Shown: piece after piece, positions 9,252 through 19,434 of the stretch | How the letters are laid out: every line of letters begins with the position of its first letter | How positions within the stretch are numbered: position 1 is the first letter of the stretch | Assembly: GCA_963854835.1 (NCBI GenBank) | Contig: OY978525.1 | Span: 67,584,407 to 67,648,406 of the forward strand | Origin: Megamerina dolium | Lineage: Eukaryota > Arthropoda > Insecta > Diptera > Megamerinidae | Direction: 5' to 3' | Length of the DNA: 64,000 nucleotides | Notes under the pieces: model-generated | Database searches by the model: none | Told to the model about the DNA's origin: nothing | The model's input: the letters and a program-made list of their open reading frames with translations, nothing else | Position numbers and translations under genes: made by a program

Positions 9252-11829
9252 ATTTCACAGCATATTCAGTGTGTCTCTTCTTTTTAATCGACGATGCCCC
9301 GTGCTCAGCAACAATTGCCTAGCAAGGCGATTCGGATGACTGTGTAATTTTTGAATGTAGCTTCTGCAAGACATTGCAACTTCCTCTGAAATTGTGAGTA
9401 CATTTAAATCTCGATGGATGTTAACGTTCCTCATATACCAAGGCGCGTTTACAATAATTCGCAGACACTTGGATTGTATTCGCTGCAATTTTTCGATATT
9501 TGAGGGAGATGCGGTGCCCCAAAACTGAATACCATAAGTCCATATTGGCTTCAGGATTGCTTTATATAATAGCACTTTGTATTCGAGATTCAACTTTGAT
9601 CTTTTGTGTATTAGCCACCATAACTGATTAATTTTAAGCTTGATCTGAGTTTTATTTGCCTCTATGTGATTTTTCCAGGTCAGCCTTCTGTCGAGGTGAA
9701 TACCCAAGTACTTTGTTGAGAAACATTGTGGAACTGATTGGCCATTAATTTTAAGTGGGGGACATGTATCTGGCCTTAGCGTGAAGGTTACATGTACGCT
9801 CTTTGATTCATTGACTTTTATACGCCATTTTGCTAGCCAGATTTCGAGAGAATCGACATGAGTCTGCAGGAGTTTAGTAGCTTCTATGGGGTTATTGCCG
9901 TATCATCAGCAAAGGTCGATATGAATGTATAGTTATTGTTGGGCATATCTGAAGTGTATAAGAGATACAGTAAGGGGCCCAAAACGCTTCCCTGAGGAAC
10001 GCCAGCGTGAATATCCAATGGATTTGTTGTGTAATCCTTGTGATGTAAGAGAAATTGTCTTTTCGTGAGGTAGCTACTAAGCAATGAGGAAACATTTGCA
10101 GGCAGTAATAGTTTGAGTTTGTAAATAAGGCCATCGTGCCATACTTTATCGAAAGCTTGAGTGATATCAAGAAAGACAGCTGAGCAATACTTTTTTTCTT
10201 CAAAAGTGTTCCTTATCAGAGTTACAATGCGGTGGACTTGTTCTATTGTGCCGTGCTTTTTTCTAAATCCAAACTGATGTTGAGGAATCAGTTGGTTGAG
10301 ATTAATAAATGGAGTTATATTCATGATAAGTAGCTTTTCGAATACTTTAGAGAGTAGAGGCAGGAGGCTGATAGGTCTGTACGATGCAACTTTTGTGGAT
10401 ATTTTCCTGGTTTTGCTATCATAATAATTTTTGAAGTTTTCCAGCATTTGAGATATTGTGTCGAAGGATAGCATTGAAAATGTGCATGAGATGAATTACT
10501 GAAGCCGGAGGTAGCTCTTTTATCATTTTACCGGTAATTTTATCTGGACCAGGTGATTTTTTGGGTTTAAATCTTTATAAATTGCTTTGAATATGTCCTT
10601 TTTTTTCATTCTGAGCGTTATTGAGCAAGGTTGAGAAGTTAATATTGGTAATGAGGACTGTGAAGAGGGTGGATTGGGTATAAACACACTTTTTAGGGGG
10701 TTTGCAAAAGCCAAAGCCTTCTCACAGTTGCTTCTAGCCCAATTACCGTCACTCAAACAGATGGGGGAATCAGTGAGAATTGGCCGATTTGGGTTTTTTG
10801 CTGATTTCCACAAAGAGTAGTCTGACGCTTCACCAGGTGTTAATTTCGCTATGTGCTCTTCTAACTCTTTGTTGTTTTTTTTTAAGGCTTGCTTTAACTT
10901 TCGAGTGCAGTGCTGTAGCTGTGTTTTCAGATTCGGTGATCTGAATTCTTGCCATTGTCTTCGGAGTCTTCTTTTCTGTCTTACTAGCAATTCAATATCG
11001 GCTGGTGTGTATGGGCTATAGTTTGATTGCTTGCATACCTTTGTGCAGGTGGCTGAGCTGAGAGCTAATGAGAGTAGCTGGTTGAATTTTTCGAGTGCTG
11101 AGTCTACATCGTGTCCATTTCTTAATACAGTACTCAGAGGAAGATGGGAATTTATATATTTCTTGAATTTTAACCAGTCTATTTTCTTTCTAACGCAATT
11201 ACCTAGATCATAATTACACTCTGTGGAGATATTTTCCATCTGCAAACCTTTGGCGACTCCAAAGTGTATGAGATCGGGTATTTTCCTCTTGTCCGTCGGC
11301 CAATATGTCGGTTGACCATGTGAAATAACATCGTAGCCGTGGTTAGTGATGATTGAACATAGTCTTCTGCCTTTTGGAGTTATTAAGCGGGAGCCCCAGT
11401 GAGTGTGTTTGGCGTTGAAATCGCCAGCAACCAAGAATTTGCTACCAAGAGTTGAGAAAAATTCTTTATATTGCTGTTCGGTAATACTGTATCTTGGGGG
11501 ACAGTATATCGCAGATATTACTAGCTTAGAGATGTATTCTTCCAGACATATAGATGTTGCTTGCAAGTAGACGCTATTGAAATCTTTGAGAACATGATGT
11601 TTTATTCTGCTTTTTATCAATATGGCAGTTCCTCCGCGTGCCTTACCATGCGGATGATTTGTGGTGTACAGTTTGTAATATGGTATTTGGTAGCAATTTT
11701 TGTCAGTGAAATGGGTCTCAGATATCATCATTATGTCGATTTGGCTGGATTCAAGGAATTGAATTAGCTCCAAACGGTACTGGCTTAAGCCGTTGGCGTT
11801 CTAGTGGCATATCTTGAGACAACTCATGG
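9252..11829 (-). pseudogene. Jockey-A1 ORF2 (endonuclease-RT), inactivated
   Basis: ORF2 starts at 11829 inside the ATGA overlap with ORF1 and ends near 9252. It contains the endonuclease blocks HWNANG-type N terminus, MMISETH, AIYCPPR and VAGDFNAKHTHWGS, then RT with FLDITQAFDKVWHDG, GVPQGSVLGPLLY and FADD, and the C-terminal thumb LGIHLDRRLTWKNHIEA. Lesions seen include a Trp-to-stop (TAG) at codon 8 or 9, loss of about 17 residues with the SDH catalytic motif near 11205, a frameshift in the A-run at about 10560, another near 10415, and one after FADDTA at about 9890. The Jockey endonuclease would nick target DNA and RT would copy the element RNA. Confidence 0.88.
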
Positions 11830-11929
11830 TCTGGATAGCAATGTTTGGAGTAACATCGATTGATTTTGCATCATTTCTTGCATCATTGTTTGCATTGAGT
11901 TCATGAATTGGTTCATATTCTGAATTCTG

Positions 11930-12109
11930 AGCAATGTAAATAATGAGCAGAAACACTCACTGCCCACCCAACAGCCAAGCACCCTTGAACATTTGCTTCA
12001 AACATTAATTCAGAATATGAACCAATTCATGAACTCAATGCAAACAATGATGCAAGAAATGATGAAAAATCAATCGATGTTACTCCAAACATTGCTATCC
12101 AGACCATGA
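11930..12109 (+). pseudogene. Jockey-A2 ORF1 C-terminal tail
   Basis: This is the last ~55 codons of ORF1: a polar linker, then LLQTLIQNMNQFMNSMQTMM and LLQTLLSRP before TGA at 12107-12109. The Met/Gln-rich amphipathic end is conserved in A4 and in Jockey-B. The stop overlaps the ORF2 start as ATGA. The truncation leaves no start codon of its own. Confidence 0.85.
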
Positions 12110-14751
12110 GTTGTCTCAAGATATGCCACTGGAACGCCAACGGCTTAAGCCAGCACCGTTTGGAGCTAATTCAATTCCTTGCATCCAACCAAATCGACAT
12201 AATGATGATATCTGAGACCCATTTCACTGACAAAAATTGCTACCAAATACCATATTACAAACTGTACACCACAAATCATCCGCATGGTAAGGCACGCGGA
12301 GGAACTGCCATATTGATAAAAAGCAGAATAAAACATCATGTTCTCGAAGATTTCAGTAGCGTCTACTTGCAAGCAACATCTATATGTCTGGAAGAATACA
12401 TCTCTAAGCTAGTAATATCTGCGATATACTGTCCCCCAAGATACAGTATTACCGAACAGCAATATAAAGAATTTTTCTCAACTCTTGGTAGCAAATTCTT
12501 GGTTGCTGGCGATTTCAACGCCAAACACACTCACTGGGGCTCCCGCTTAATAACTCCAAAAGGCAGAAGACTATGTTCAATCATCACTAACCATGGCTAC
12601 GATGTTATTTCAAATGGTCAACCGACATATTGGCCGACGGACAAGAGGAAAATACCCGATCTCATAGACTTTGGAGTCGCCAAAGGTTTGCAGATGGAAA
12701 ATATCTCCACAGAGTGTAATTATGATCTATCATCTGACCACTCACCCACGGTAATATCTATAAAATCACCAAGCCCCCAAGGTAATTGCGTTAGAAAGAA
12801 AATAGACTGGTTAAAATTCAAGAAATATATAAATTCCCATCTTCCTCTGAGTACTGTATTAAGAAATGGACACGATGTAGACTCAGCACTCGAAAAATTC
12901 AACCAGCTGCTCTCATTAGCTCTCAGCTCAGCCACCTGCACAAAGGTATGCAAGCAATCAAACTATAGCCCATACACACCAGCCGATATTGAATTGCTAG
13001 TAAGACAGAAAAGAAGACTCCGAAGACAATGGCAAGAATTCAGATCACCGAATCTGAAAACACAGCTACAGCACTGCACTCGAAAGTTAAAGCAAGCCTT
13101 AAAAAATAAAAACAACAAAGAGTTAGAAGAGCACATAGCGAAATTAACACCTGGTGAAGCGTCAGACTACTCTTTGTGGAAATCAGCAAAAAACTCAAAT
13201 CGGCCAATTCTCACTGATTCTCACTGATTTGAGTGACGGTAATTGGGCTAGAAGCAACTGTGAGAAGGGTTTGGCTTTTGCAAACCACCTAAAAAGTGTG
13301 TTTACACCCAATCCACCCTCTTCACAGTCCTCATTACTAAAATTAACTTCTCAACCTTGCTCAATAACGCTCAAAGTTAAAAAAAGGACATATTCAAAGC
13401 AATTTATAAAGATTTAAACCCAAAAAAATCACCTGGTCCAGATAAAATTACCGGTAAAATGATAAAAGAGCTACCTCCGGCTTCAGTAATTCATCTCATG
13501 CACATTTTCAATGCTATCCTTCGTATTAAACACTATCCCAAATGCTGGAAAACTTCAAAAATTATTATGATAGCAAAACCAGGAAAAGACCCTACAAAAG
13601 TTGCATCGTACAGACCTATCAGCCTCCTGCCTCTACTTTCTAAAGTATTCGAAAAGCTACTTGTCATGAATATAACTCCATTTATTAATCTCAACCAACT
13701 GATTCCTCAACATCAGTTTGGATTTAGAAAACAGCACGGCACAATAGAACAAGTCCACCGCATTGTAACTCTGATAAGGAACACTTTTGAAGAAAAAAAG
13801 TATTGCTCAGCTGTCTTTCTTGATATCACTCAAGCTTTCGATAAAGTATGGCACGACGGCCTTATTTACAAACTCAAACTATTACTGCCTGCAAATGTCT
13901 CCTCATTGCTTAGTAGCTACCTCACGAAAAGACAATTTCTGGTACATCACAAGGATTACACAACAAATCCATTGGATATTCACGCTGGCGTTCCTCAAGG
14001 AAGCGTTTTGGGCCCCTTACTGTATCTCTTATACACTACAGATATGCCTAGCAATAACCATACATTTATATCGACCTTTGCAGATGATACGGCAATATTG
14101 TGCTCTCGCTCTAACCCCATAGAAGCTACTAAACTCCTGCAGACTCATATCGATTCTCTCGAAATCTGGCTAGCAAAATGGCGTATAAAAGTCAATGAAT
14201 CAAAGAGCGTACATGTAACCTTCACGCTAAGGCCAGATACATGTCCCCCACTTAAAATTAATGGCCAATCAGTTCCACAATGTTCCTCAACAAAGTACTT
14301 GGGTATTCACCTCGACAGAAGGCTGACCTGGAAAAATCACATAGAGGCAAAGAAAACTCAGATCAAGCTTAAAATTAATCAGTTATGGTGGCTGTTACAC
14401 AAAAAATCAAAGTTGAATCTCGAATACAAAGTGCTATTATATAAAGCAATCCTGAAGCCAATCTGGACTTATGGTATTCAGTTTTGGGGCACCGCATCTC
14501 CCTCAAATATCGAAAAATTGCAGCGAATACAATCCAAGTGTCTGCGAATTATTGTAAACGCGCCTTGGTATATGAGGAACGTTAACATCCATCGAGATTT
14601 AAATGTACCCACAATTTCTGAGGAAGTTGCAATGTCTTGCAGAAGCTACATTCAAAAATTACACAGTCATCCGAATCCCCTTGCTAGGCAATTGTTGCTG
14701 AGCACGGGGCATCGTCGATTAAAAAGAAAAGACACACTGAATATGCTGTGA
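12106..14751 (+). pseudogene. Jockey-A2 ORF2 (endonuclease-RT) with two frameshifts
   Basis: The endonuclease part (12106-13227) is intact to the eye, with KICHWNANG, MMISETHFTD, VAGDFNAKHTHWGS, LIDFG and SSDHSPTVIS (catalytic Asp-His). A replacement of ~10 bp near 13215 that repeats TCTCACTGAT shifts the frame. A one-base loss in the A-run near 13383 shifts it again. The RT part (13459-14751) is open for 430 codons with YRPISLLPLLSKVFEKLL, FLDITQAFDKVWHDG, GVPQGSVLGPLLY, STFADDTAIL and LGIHLDRRLTWKNHIEA. It ends KRKDTLNML at TGA. Apart from these two lesions it is the best preserved ORF2 of its family here. Confidence 0.92.
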
Positions 14752-14882
14752 AATTGCTATACCTCGTGAGTCAACAAATTGTGATGGAACGTTGGGAATA
14801 TCACATAATTTTATTTAGTTTGTAAGATTTGATTAGATATTGTTAGTTTCTAAGTAATTTTAGAAAGATTCAATAAAAAAGC

Positions 14883-14921
<39 letters not shown>

Positions 14922-14929
14922 TCTGAATT

Positions 14930-16448
14930 AATGTTTGAAGCAAATGTTCAAGGGTACTTGGCTGTTGGGTGGGCAGTGAGTGTTTCTGCTCATTATTTAC
15001 ATTGATTTGTTGGTGTGGGGTTTGTTTTAACACACTAGCGTATGAATTGGTTTGATTCTTGTTTGGGATTGCAGAGAAGAATTGTGTTGCATGAATATTT
15101 TGTCTCTTACTTGAGTTGGCTATCTGAGTTTGCTCAACTGGTTTTAGAGGTTGATTGCTAGGGGAGAAATTTAGATTTAGGGTTGTATATACTGGGCAAC
15201 CTCTATAATTTGCGATGTGATTACCTCCACAATTGCTGCATTTTTTCATGCTAGCATCGCCTTTAGATCTTGGGCATATGTTTGATTTATGAAGATCTCC
15301 ACAAATCACACAAACAGCTGGCAGGGTACAATATGTCTTAGTATGTCCATATTCTTGGCAGTTACTGAACTGAGGAGGTCCACTTCTCTTATGGGGTTCT
15401 TCGATTGTGATTTTGCGATGCAATAAATATCGAATTTTATATATGGGGTGTACTTCACCTTTTTTTAGGGGTTTTGTTTCAGGCTGAAGCTCAATACGAT
15501 ATAACGGTTGAGGTATATTGTTCTTGTTGAGAATGTTGAATACTGTTTTGGCTTGAAACCCTTCTTCCTGAAGGGCAAGTTTGATTTCGTTAATGTCAAC
15601 GTTGGGTTCGACGCCTTTGAGTACTACGATTAAGCCCTTACTACTTTTTAGCTGATATGTGTAGTAATTCTTTTTTACAGCATCAAATTCCGCAATTACT
15701 TTGCGATAATGAGTTTCGCTGTAGATTTGCACTTTCGTTTCCTCAATTTGGCCTTTGCGAATAGGAACAACGTGGAAATTCTTTGGTCCTATAAGACTTG
15801 TAATTCTAGAAATCAACTTATCTGAGTTGCGTTCTCTTAAGAAAATGGGTGGGGGTTTGAAATTTTTCTTGAAGATAATATTTTCGTCACTTTCATCACC
15901 TGAAAGCAAAGCGTATCTATTTTCCGAACTAATAGGGGCAGTGTTCTGCTTTTGAATTTTTGTTGAATTCATTTGTTTTGAATTTTGTGGACTTCTTTTT
16001 CGCTTTACTACAGTAATGTAGCGATCAATTCCAACTGGTTCTTTATTAGTCATCGCACTAGTTGCTTTAGCTACTGGGTCATGCACTTCAGTAGAAAGGC
16101 CGTTATTTGTTTGCTTTGATTTTGTAGCTGTTGGTGTTACAGCAGGAGAAGCGCATTGTACACTCCACGGTATAGAGGGAGATAGTATATCCCGAGAGAA
16201 CAAATTATTTTTTTTGTTTGTATTTATTGTTGTTGCAAATTTTTATGTAGCGTTAGAGTGAGGAATATGTGCAGGCAAAAGATTTGCACTGTTACTTTCA
16301 CTTGTTCAGTGTGTATTTTTTTATAATGTTTTGTTTTTTTTGATAATGCACTTATCGGGGGGGTTTGTGCGGGAGATTGCAAATTATTGTTTACACACAC
16401 ATTAACAGGCGATTGCCGTTGCCGGAGAGGAGAGCGCTGAACACTCAT
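14930..16448 (-). pseudogene. Jockey-A1 ORF1 (Gag-like, PRE_C2HC plus zinc knuckles)
   Basis: The protein begins MSVQRSP at 16448 and is frameshifted near 16225 in a Gln/Asn-rich tract. It then runs to the A2 insertion. A DRYITVVKRKRSPQ basic segment precedes a PRE_C2HC-type domain (NYYTYQLKSSKGLIVVLKGV). Three CCHC-like knuckles follow: SNCQEYGHTKTYC (whose first Cys is Phe here), CVICGDLHKSNIC and CSNCGGNHIANYRGC. The C-terminal Met/Gln-rich segment is at 11830-11926, beyond the insertion. Jockey ORF1 proteins package element RNA. The poly(A) tail of A2 reads as poly-Phe at its end, an artefact of the insertion. Confidence 0.85.
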
Positions 16449-16601
16449 ATTATAAACAAAATGTTTGCAAACGATATTATTTTATTTATTTTTTTTTCTA
16501 AAAAAAATAAAATCACCGAAATAACTCCTCGAGTTTCTTAGCGTCTTTTCGCAAAATATTAAAATTTTTTTTTACCGAAAAGAATGACTTTTCCGACTCT
16601 A

Positions 16602-17004
16602 TCAAACACGTCCACTCTTATTGGTGACTTTCACGATTTCTTCTCGCCCCTCTTTGAACGATTTATACCAATCGTAAACTTGAGTTTTCGACATGGTTGA
16701 ATCACCAAATGTTTTTTTCAACATTTCCAACGTTTTGGCACAAGAAATTTCGTTTGAAACACAAAATTTCACACAAACTCTTTGTTCGATATTTTTATCC
16801 ATAGTAAAAATCGCAACGCACACAAAAGGTTGACTTGTTCCTAATGACGCCGTAACCAAACTAAATGACACATAGCAATAAAAATTCACAGAATAGTGGC
16901 TGACAGTTGTGCCAACCTGGGGAAAAATTTTTTTTGAAATATTCTCAGAGGGAAAATTAAAAATTTTAATTTCCAATTTCCGGGTACTTATTTGACAGAA
17001 TGTA
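16602..17004 (-). mobile_element. Mariner 5' fragment (transposase N-terminus)
   Basis: A minus-strand ATG at 16802 opens MDKNIEQRVCVKFCV, followed by AKTLEMLKKTFGDSTMSKTQ and VYDWYKSFKEGREEI. This is the first helix-turn-helix of a mariner-family transposase (irritans-like in style). The linker and the whole catalytic domain are missing after about 66 residues. Upstream, the element's 5' leader reaches about 17004, where TCTGTCAAATAAGTACCCGG could be the terminal repeat. No matching 3' terminal repeat is visible. It differs from the rosa-type remnant at 151-613. Confidence 0.7.
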
Positions 17005-17034
17005 TATATATATATATTATACGTATTGAGTATG

Positions 17035-17185
17035 TATTAGAGATAAACAAACCAAAACCAAAAACAGCTCACTGGTTTTTTCGAATTGTTATCAAATGAT
17101 GTGAAAATGGCCAATCAAAGGTTTTAGTCTAAAGCAAATTAACGAGTACGTAGTGCAAAAAAAAATTGCCTTTTGCCATCAAGAG
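17035..17185 (+). repeat. Interspersed repeat X, copy 1
   Basis: About 150 bp are the reverse complement of 23125-23320. They share AAAAACAGCTCACTGGTTTT-like sequence, TCAAATGATGTGAAAATGGC, CAATCAAAGGTTTTAG and GCAAATTAACGAGTACGTAG. It has no coding potential. Copy 2 carries a 32-bp insertion in the middle. Confidence 0.75.
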
Positions 17186-17343
17186 TTTAAAAATGAATGT
17201 ACAACAACGCAGTTGAGCATTACTTTCTTTATATATTTTTTTATAAGTATTAAAAAATATATTTGTAAATATTTATATGGCCAGGTGTAGCGGAATATTT
17301 TCCAAGTTCAAGTGGTATATTCTATTGCCGTAGGCAAAAACAA

Positions 17344-17375
17344 ATACGAATCAGCTAGAATAGTCTGATTCGTAT
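17344..17375. repeat. Perfect 11-bp hairpin
   Basis: The arms ATACGAATCAG (17344-17354) and CTGATTCGTAT (17365-17375) are exact inverted repeats with a 10-nt loop. A smaller stem TTGCC/GGCAA lies just upstream at about 17323-17335. Function is unknown. Confidence 0.6.
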
Positions 17376-17514
17376 GCAAGTGCATTGAATATAGGCACAA
17401 TGGGTAGCCAATTTCTGCAACACTTTTATACCTTGAATATACTGCACTTTTACTGTTTTCTGCCTTATTGGCAAGATCTTACCAATCGATGCGAGCTTAT
17501 CCGGCTCAAAGTAC

Positions 17515-17658
17515 CAAAAAATGTGTGTATGGGGAGATATTGTCTTTTCTTCTTTGTTGTTTTCTTTCGTTTTGTCACTTAAGTTTAGTTTAAATTTAAT
17601 TGTATCTTAGGTATTTATTTTCTATTTGCACTAATATTAGTTAACAATTTCGTTTGTT
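17515..17658 (-). repeat. AT-rich interspersed repeat R, left part, with an empty MITE site
   Basis: The reverse complement matches 41390-41430 plus 42285-42483, with TGTAAACTAACAAACGAAAT, AAATAGAAAATAAATACCTA, ACAAAACGAAAGAAAACA and CAATATCTCCCCATACACAC. The 846-bp MITE found at 41435-42280 is absent here, so this is a natural empty site. Jockey-B inserted at its right edge, and the repeat continues at 21538. It is non-coding. Confidence 0.82.
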
Positions 17659-17893
17659 AGTTTACAATTTCCTCTCTGAGGTTGTTGAGTGAGAACGCAA
17701 ACAAACGTGTGTGCGCAATATTAAATAAATAAATAATAAAAAACAACTAAAACCCAAAATAGATAGCCGCAGAAAGAAGAAGAACCAACTCCACAAGCGT
17801 ATACATATAATATACCTATACAACAAACTGAACATAAAATACGGATACTGTGTCTATTTGTGCAAAATTAAAAATTATTAAAATTGATAATTA

Positions 17894-19434
17894 ATGAGTG
17901 TAAAGCGCTCTCCACCCCCCGCGCGTAATTCTCCTTCAACTAATGTTATGGAGATTAAAACAAGTGTAGACGCATCTCATGTAAATAAAAACAATGCTAA
18001 AGAAATAAATATATATAATATACTTCTAATCTCGTCTTTACCAACAAATAATTTGATCAGTGCACACTCCAACACAACACAGACCAACGGTACTTCTCTC
18101 TCGTGGAGTGAACAATGTCCCTCTCCTAATCTTATTGAGGGACCAACAACAGCTTCGAGTAGCAACCCCGAAACTCATGTTTATAAACAAACAAGCAGCA
18201 ACATTGTTGATAACACATTGAATGCAAATAAGTCAGAAACAACAAAAGTACAAACAGGTATGGATAGATACATTACAATTAAAAGGAAATTAAGCCCACA
18301 GAAATTAAATGATGGTAATAAAGCAAAAATAAATAAAACTAAAATAAATGAAGATGGAAGTGCTTCAGTAGGAAATAGATTCGCATTACTGAGCGACAAA
18401 AACCATGCAACTAATTGCACTGACTTGGGTTCTACATCTAGTACCTCTAATGCCAAAGCGCCTCCAATTTACTTGCGTGAATGCAGTACCAATGAATTAG
18501 TAGACAATCTAACGCGCATAGCTGGCCAAAATAACTTCCATATCGTGTCGCTAACGAAAGGAAACATTAAAAAGACAAAAATACAAATATATAATGAAGA
18601 CAATTACCGCGCCATTGCCAAATTTGTCAATGAAAACAACAAAAACTTTTACACATATCAGCTCAAAAGTTCCAAAGGTCTTATTCTTATCGTCAAAGGT
18701 ATAGATCCGAATGTAGAACCAAATGATATAAAGGTAGCACTGAAAGAAAAAGGCTTTCCGATAAAAACAGTTATAAATATGGTCAATAAAAATAAGGTAA
18801 CACAGCCAATGTTTAAAGTTGAATTGATTCCCGAATTCAAAAAACTAAAAAAGAATGAAACACATCCTATTTACCAAATGCAATACTTGCTTCACCGTAA
18901 AATTACAGTGGAAGTACCACATAAGCGTAAAGGCCCTGTAGAATGCACAAATTTTCTGGAATTCGGCCATACTAAGAGCTATTGCACCTTAAGAAGCGTA
19001 TGTGTAGCATGTGGAGATCTCCATCAGACATCAGCATGTACTTCTAACAAAAACGACCCAAATACTAAGAAATGCAGAAATTGCAATGGTAACCATACAG
19101 GAAACTATAGAGGCTGTCCTGTATATAAGGAATTAAAAAACAAGTCTAATCAGAGTCAGGCAACGCACTCCCAAGTGGCTACAAAATTTCAAAGTGATGT
19201 TATACAAAACAACGCAAATATCCCAAAATTTCTCATATGTCGTACGCCAATGTATTAAAACAAACTGAGCAACATGCAAAAGAACCAATTGCCCAGCCCA
19301 ATGGAACCGTTGAATCTATGATTTGCAATTTAACACAATGCATGACACAATTTATGTCTAATATGCAAACTATGTTTCAAGAACTGATTAAAGCGCAAAA
19401 TCAAATGTTACAAGCTATATTAAATAAAAAATGA
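17894..19434 (+). pseudogene. Jockey-B ORF1 (Gag-like), one frameshift
   Basis: It starts MSVKRSPPPARNSPS, sharing the opening of family A ORF1. The order is an Asn/Ser/Thr-rich N-terminal half, the DRYITIKRKLSPQK basic segment, a PRE_C2HC domain (NFYTYQLKSSKGLILIVKGI) at about residues 250-310, and knuckles at about 350-420. The first knuckle is damaged (CTNFLEFGHTKSYC), followed by CVACGDLHQTSAC and CRNCNGNHTGNYRGC. A frameshift at about 19235 ends the long frame at 19258. The true C terminus continues in another frame (SYANVLKQTEQ to QAILNKK) to TGA at 19432-19434. That stop overlaps the ORF2 start. Confidence 0.88.

Larger units (their letters stand above)
11927..14917 (+). mobile_element. 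Jockey-clade retrotransposon A2, 5'-truncated, nested in A1
   Basis: The plus-strand copy starts within ORF1 at about 11930, with 2-3 extra bases (CTG) at the 5' junction. It ends with AATAAA followed by about 31 A residues (14888-14918). The target ATATTCTGAATT is duplicated on both sides. It is nearly identical to A1 (inverted) and to A4 (27959-31213), so the family was active recently relative to most of the window. It abuts A1 head to head, so the two make a long, nearly spacer-free inverted repeat. Confidence 0.93.
9111..16490 (-). mobile_element. Jockey-clade retrotransposon A1, minus strand, split by A2
   Basis: This is a long minus-strand element with its poly(A) end at 9111-9118 (poly-T on plus). 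ORF2 lies at 9252-11829. ORF1 is interrupted at 11926 and resumes at 14930-16448. Between the halves sits a complete insertion of a plus-strand sibling (11927-14917), flanked by a duplicated target ATATTCTGAATT (11915-11926 and 14918-14929). Removing the insertion and one duplicate restores a continuous ORF1, so A1 is the older, near full-length copy. The exact 5' end is unclear; the sequence changes character at about 16480-16500, next to a mariner remnant. Confidence 0.85.

Noticed and set aside
11031..11213. Plus-strand ORFs antisense to Jockey ORF2 (also 11561-11767, 12166-12372, 12720-12953)
   Set aside because: They are mirror frames of the RT/endonuclease genes and recur identically in each inverted copy.
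14860..14930. Poly-Phe C terminus of the minus-strand Jockey ORF1
   Set aside because: It is the poly(A) tail of the nested plus-strand element A2 read through in the wrong strand.
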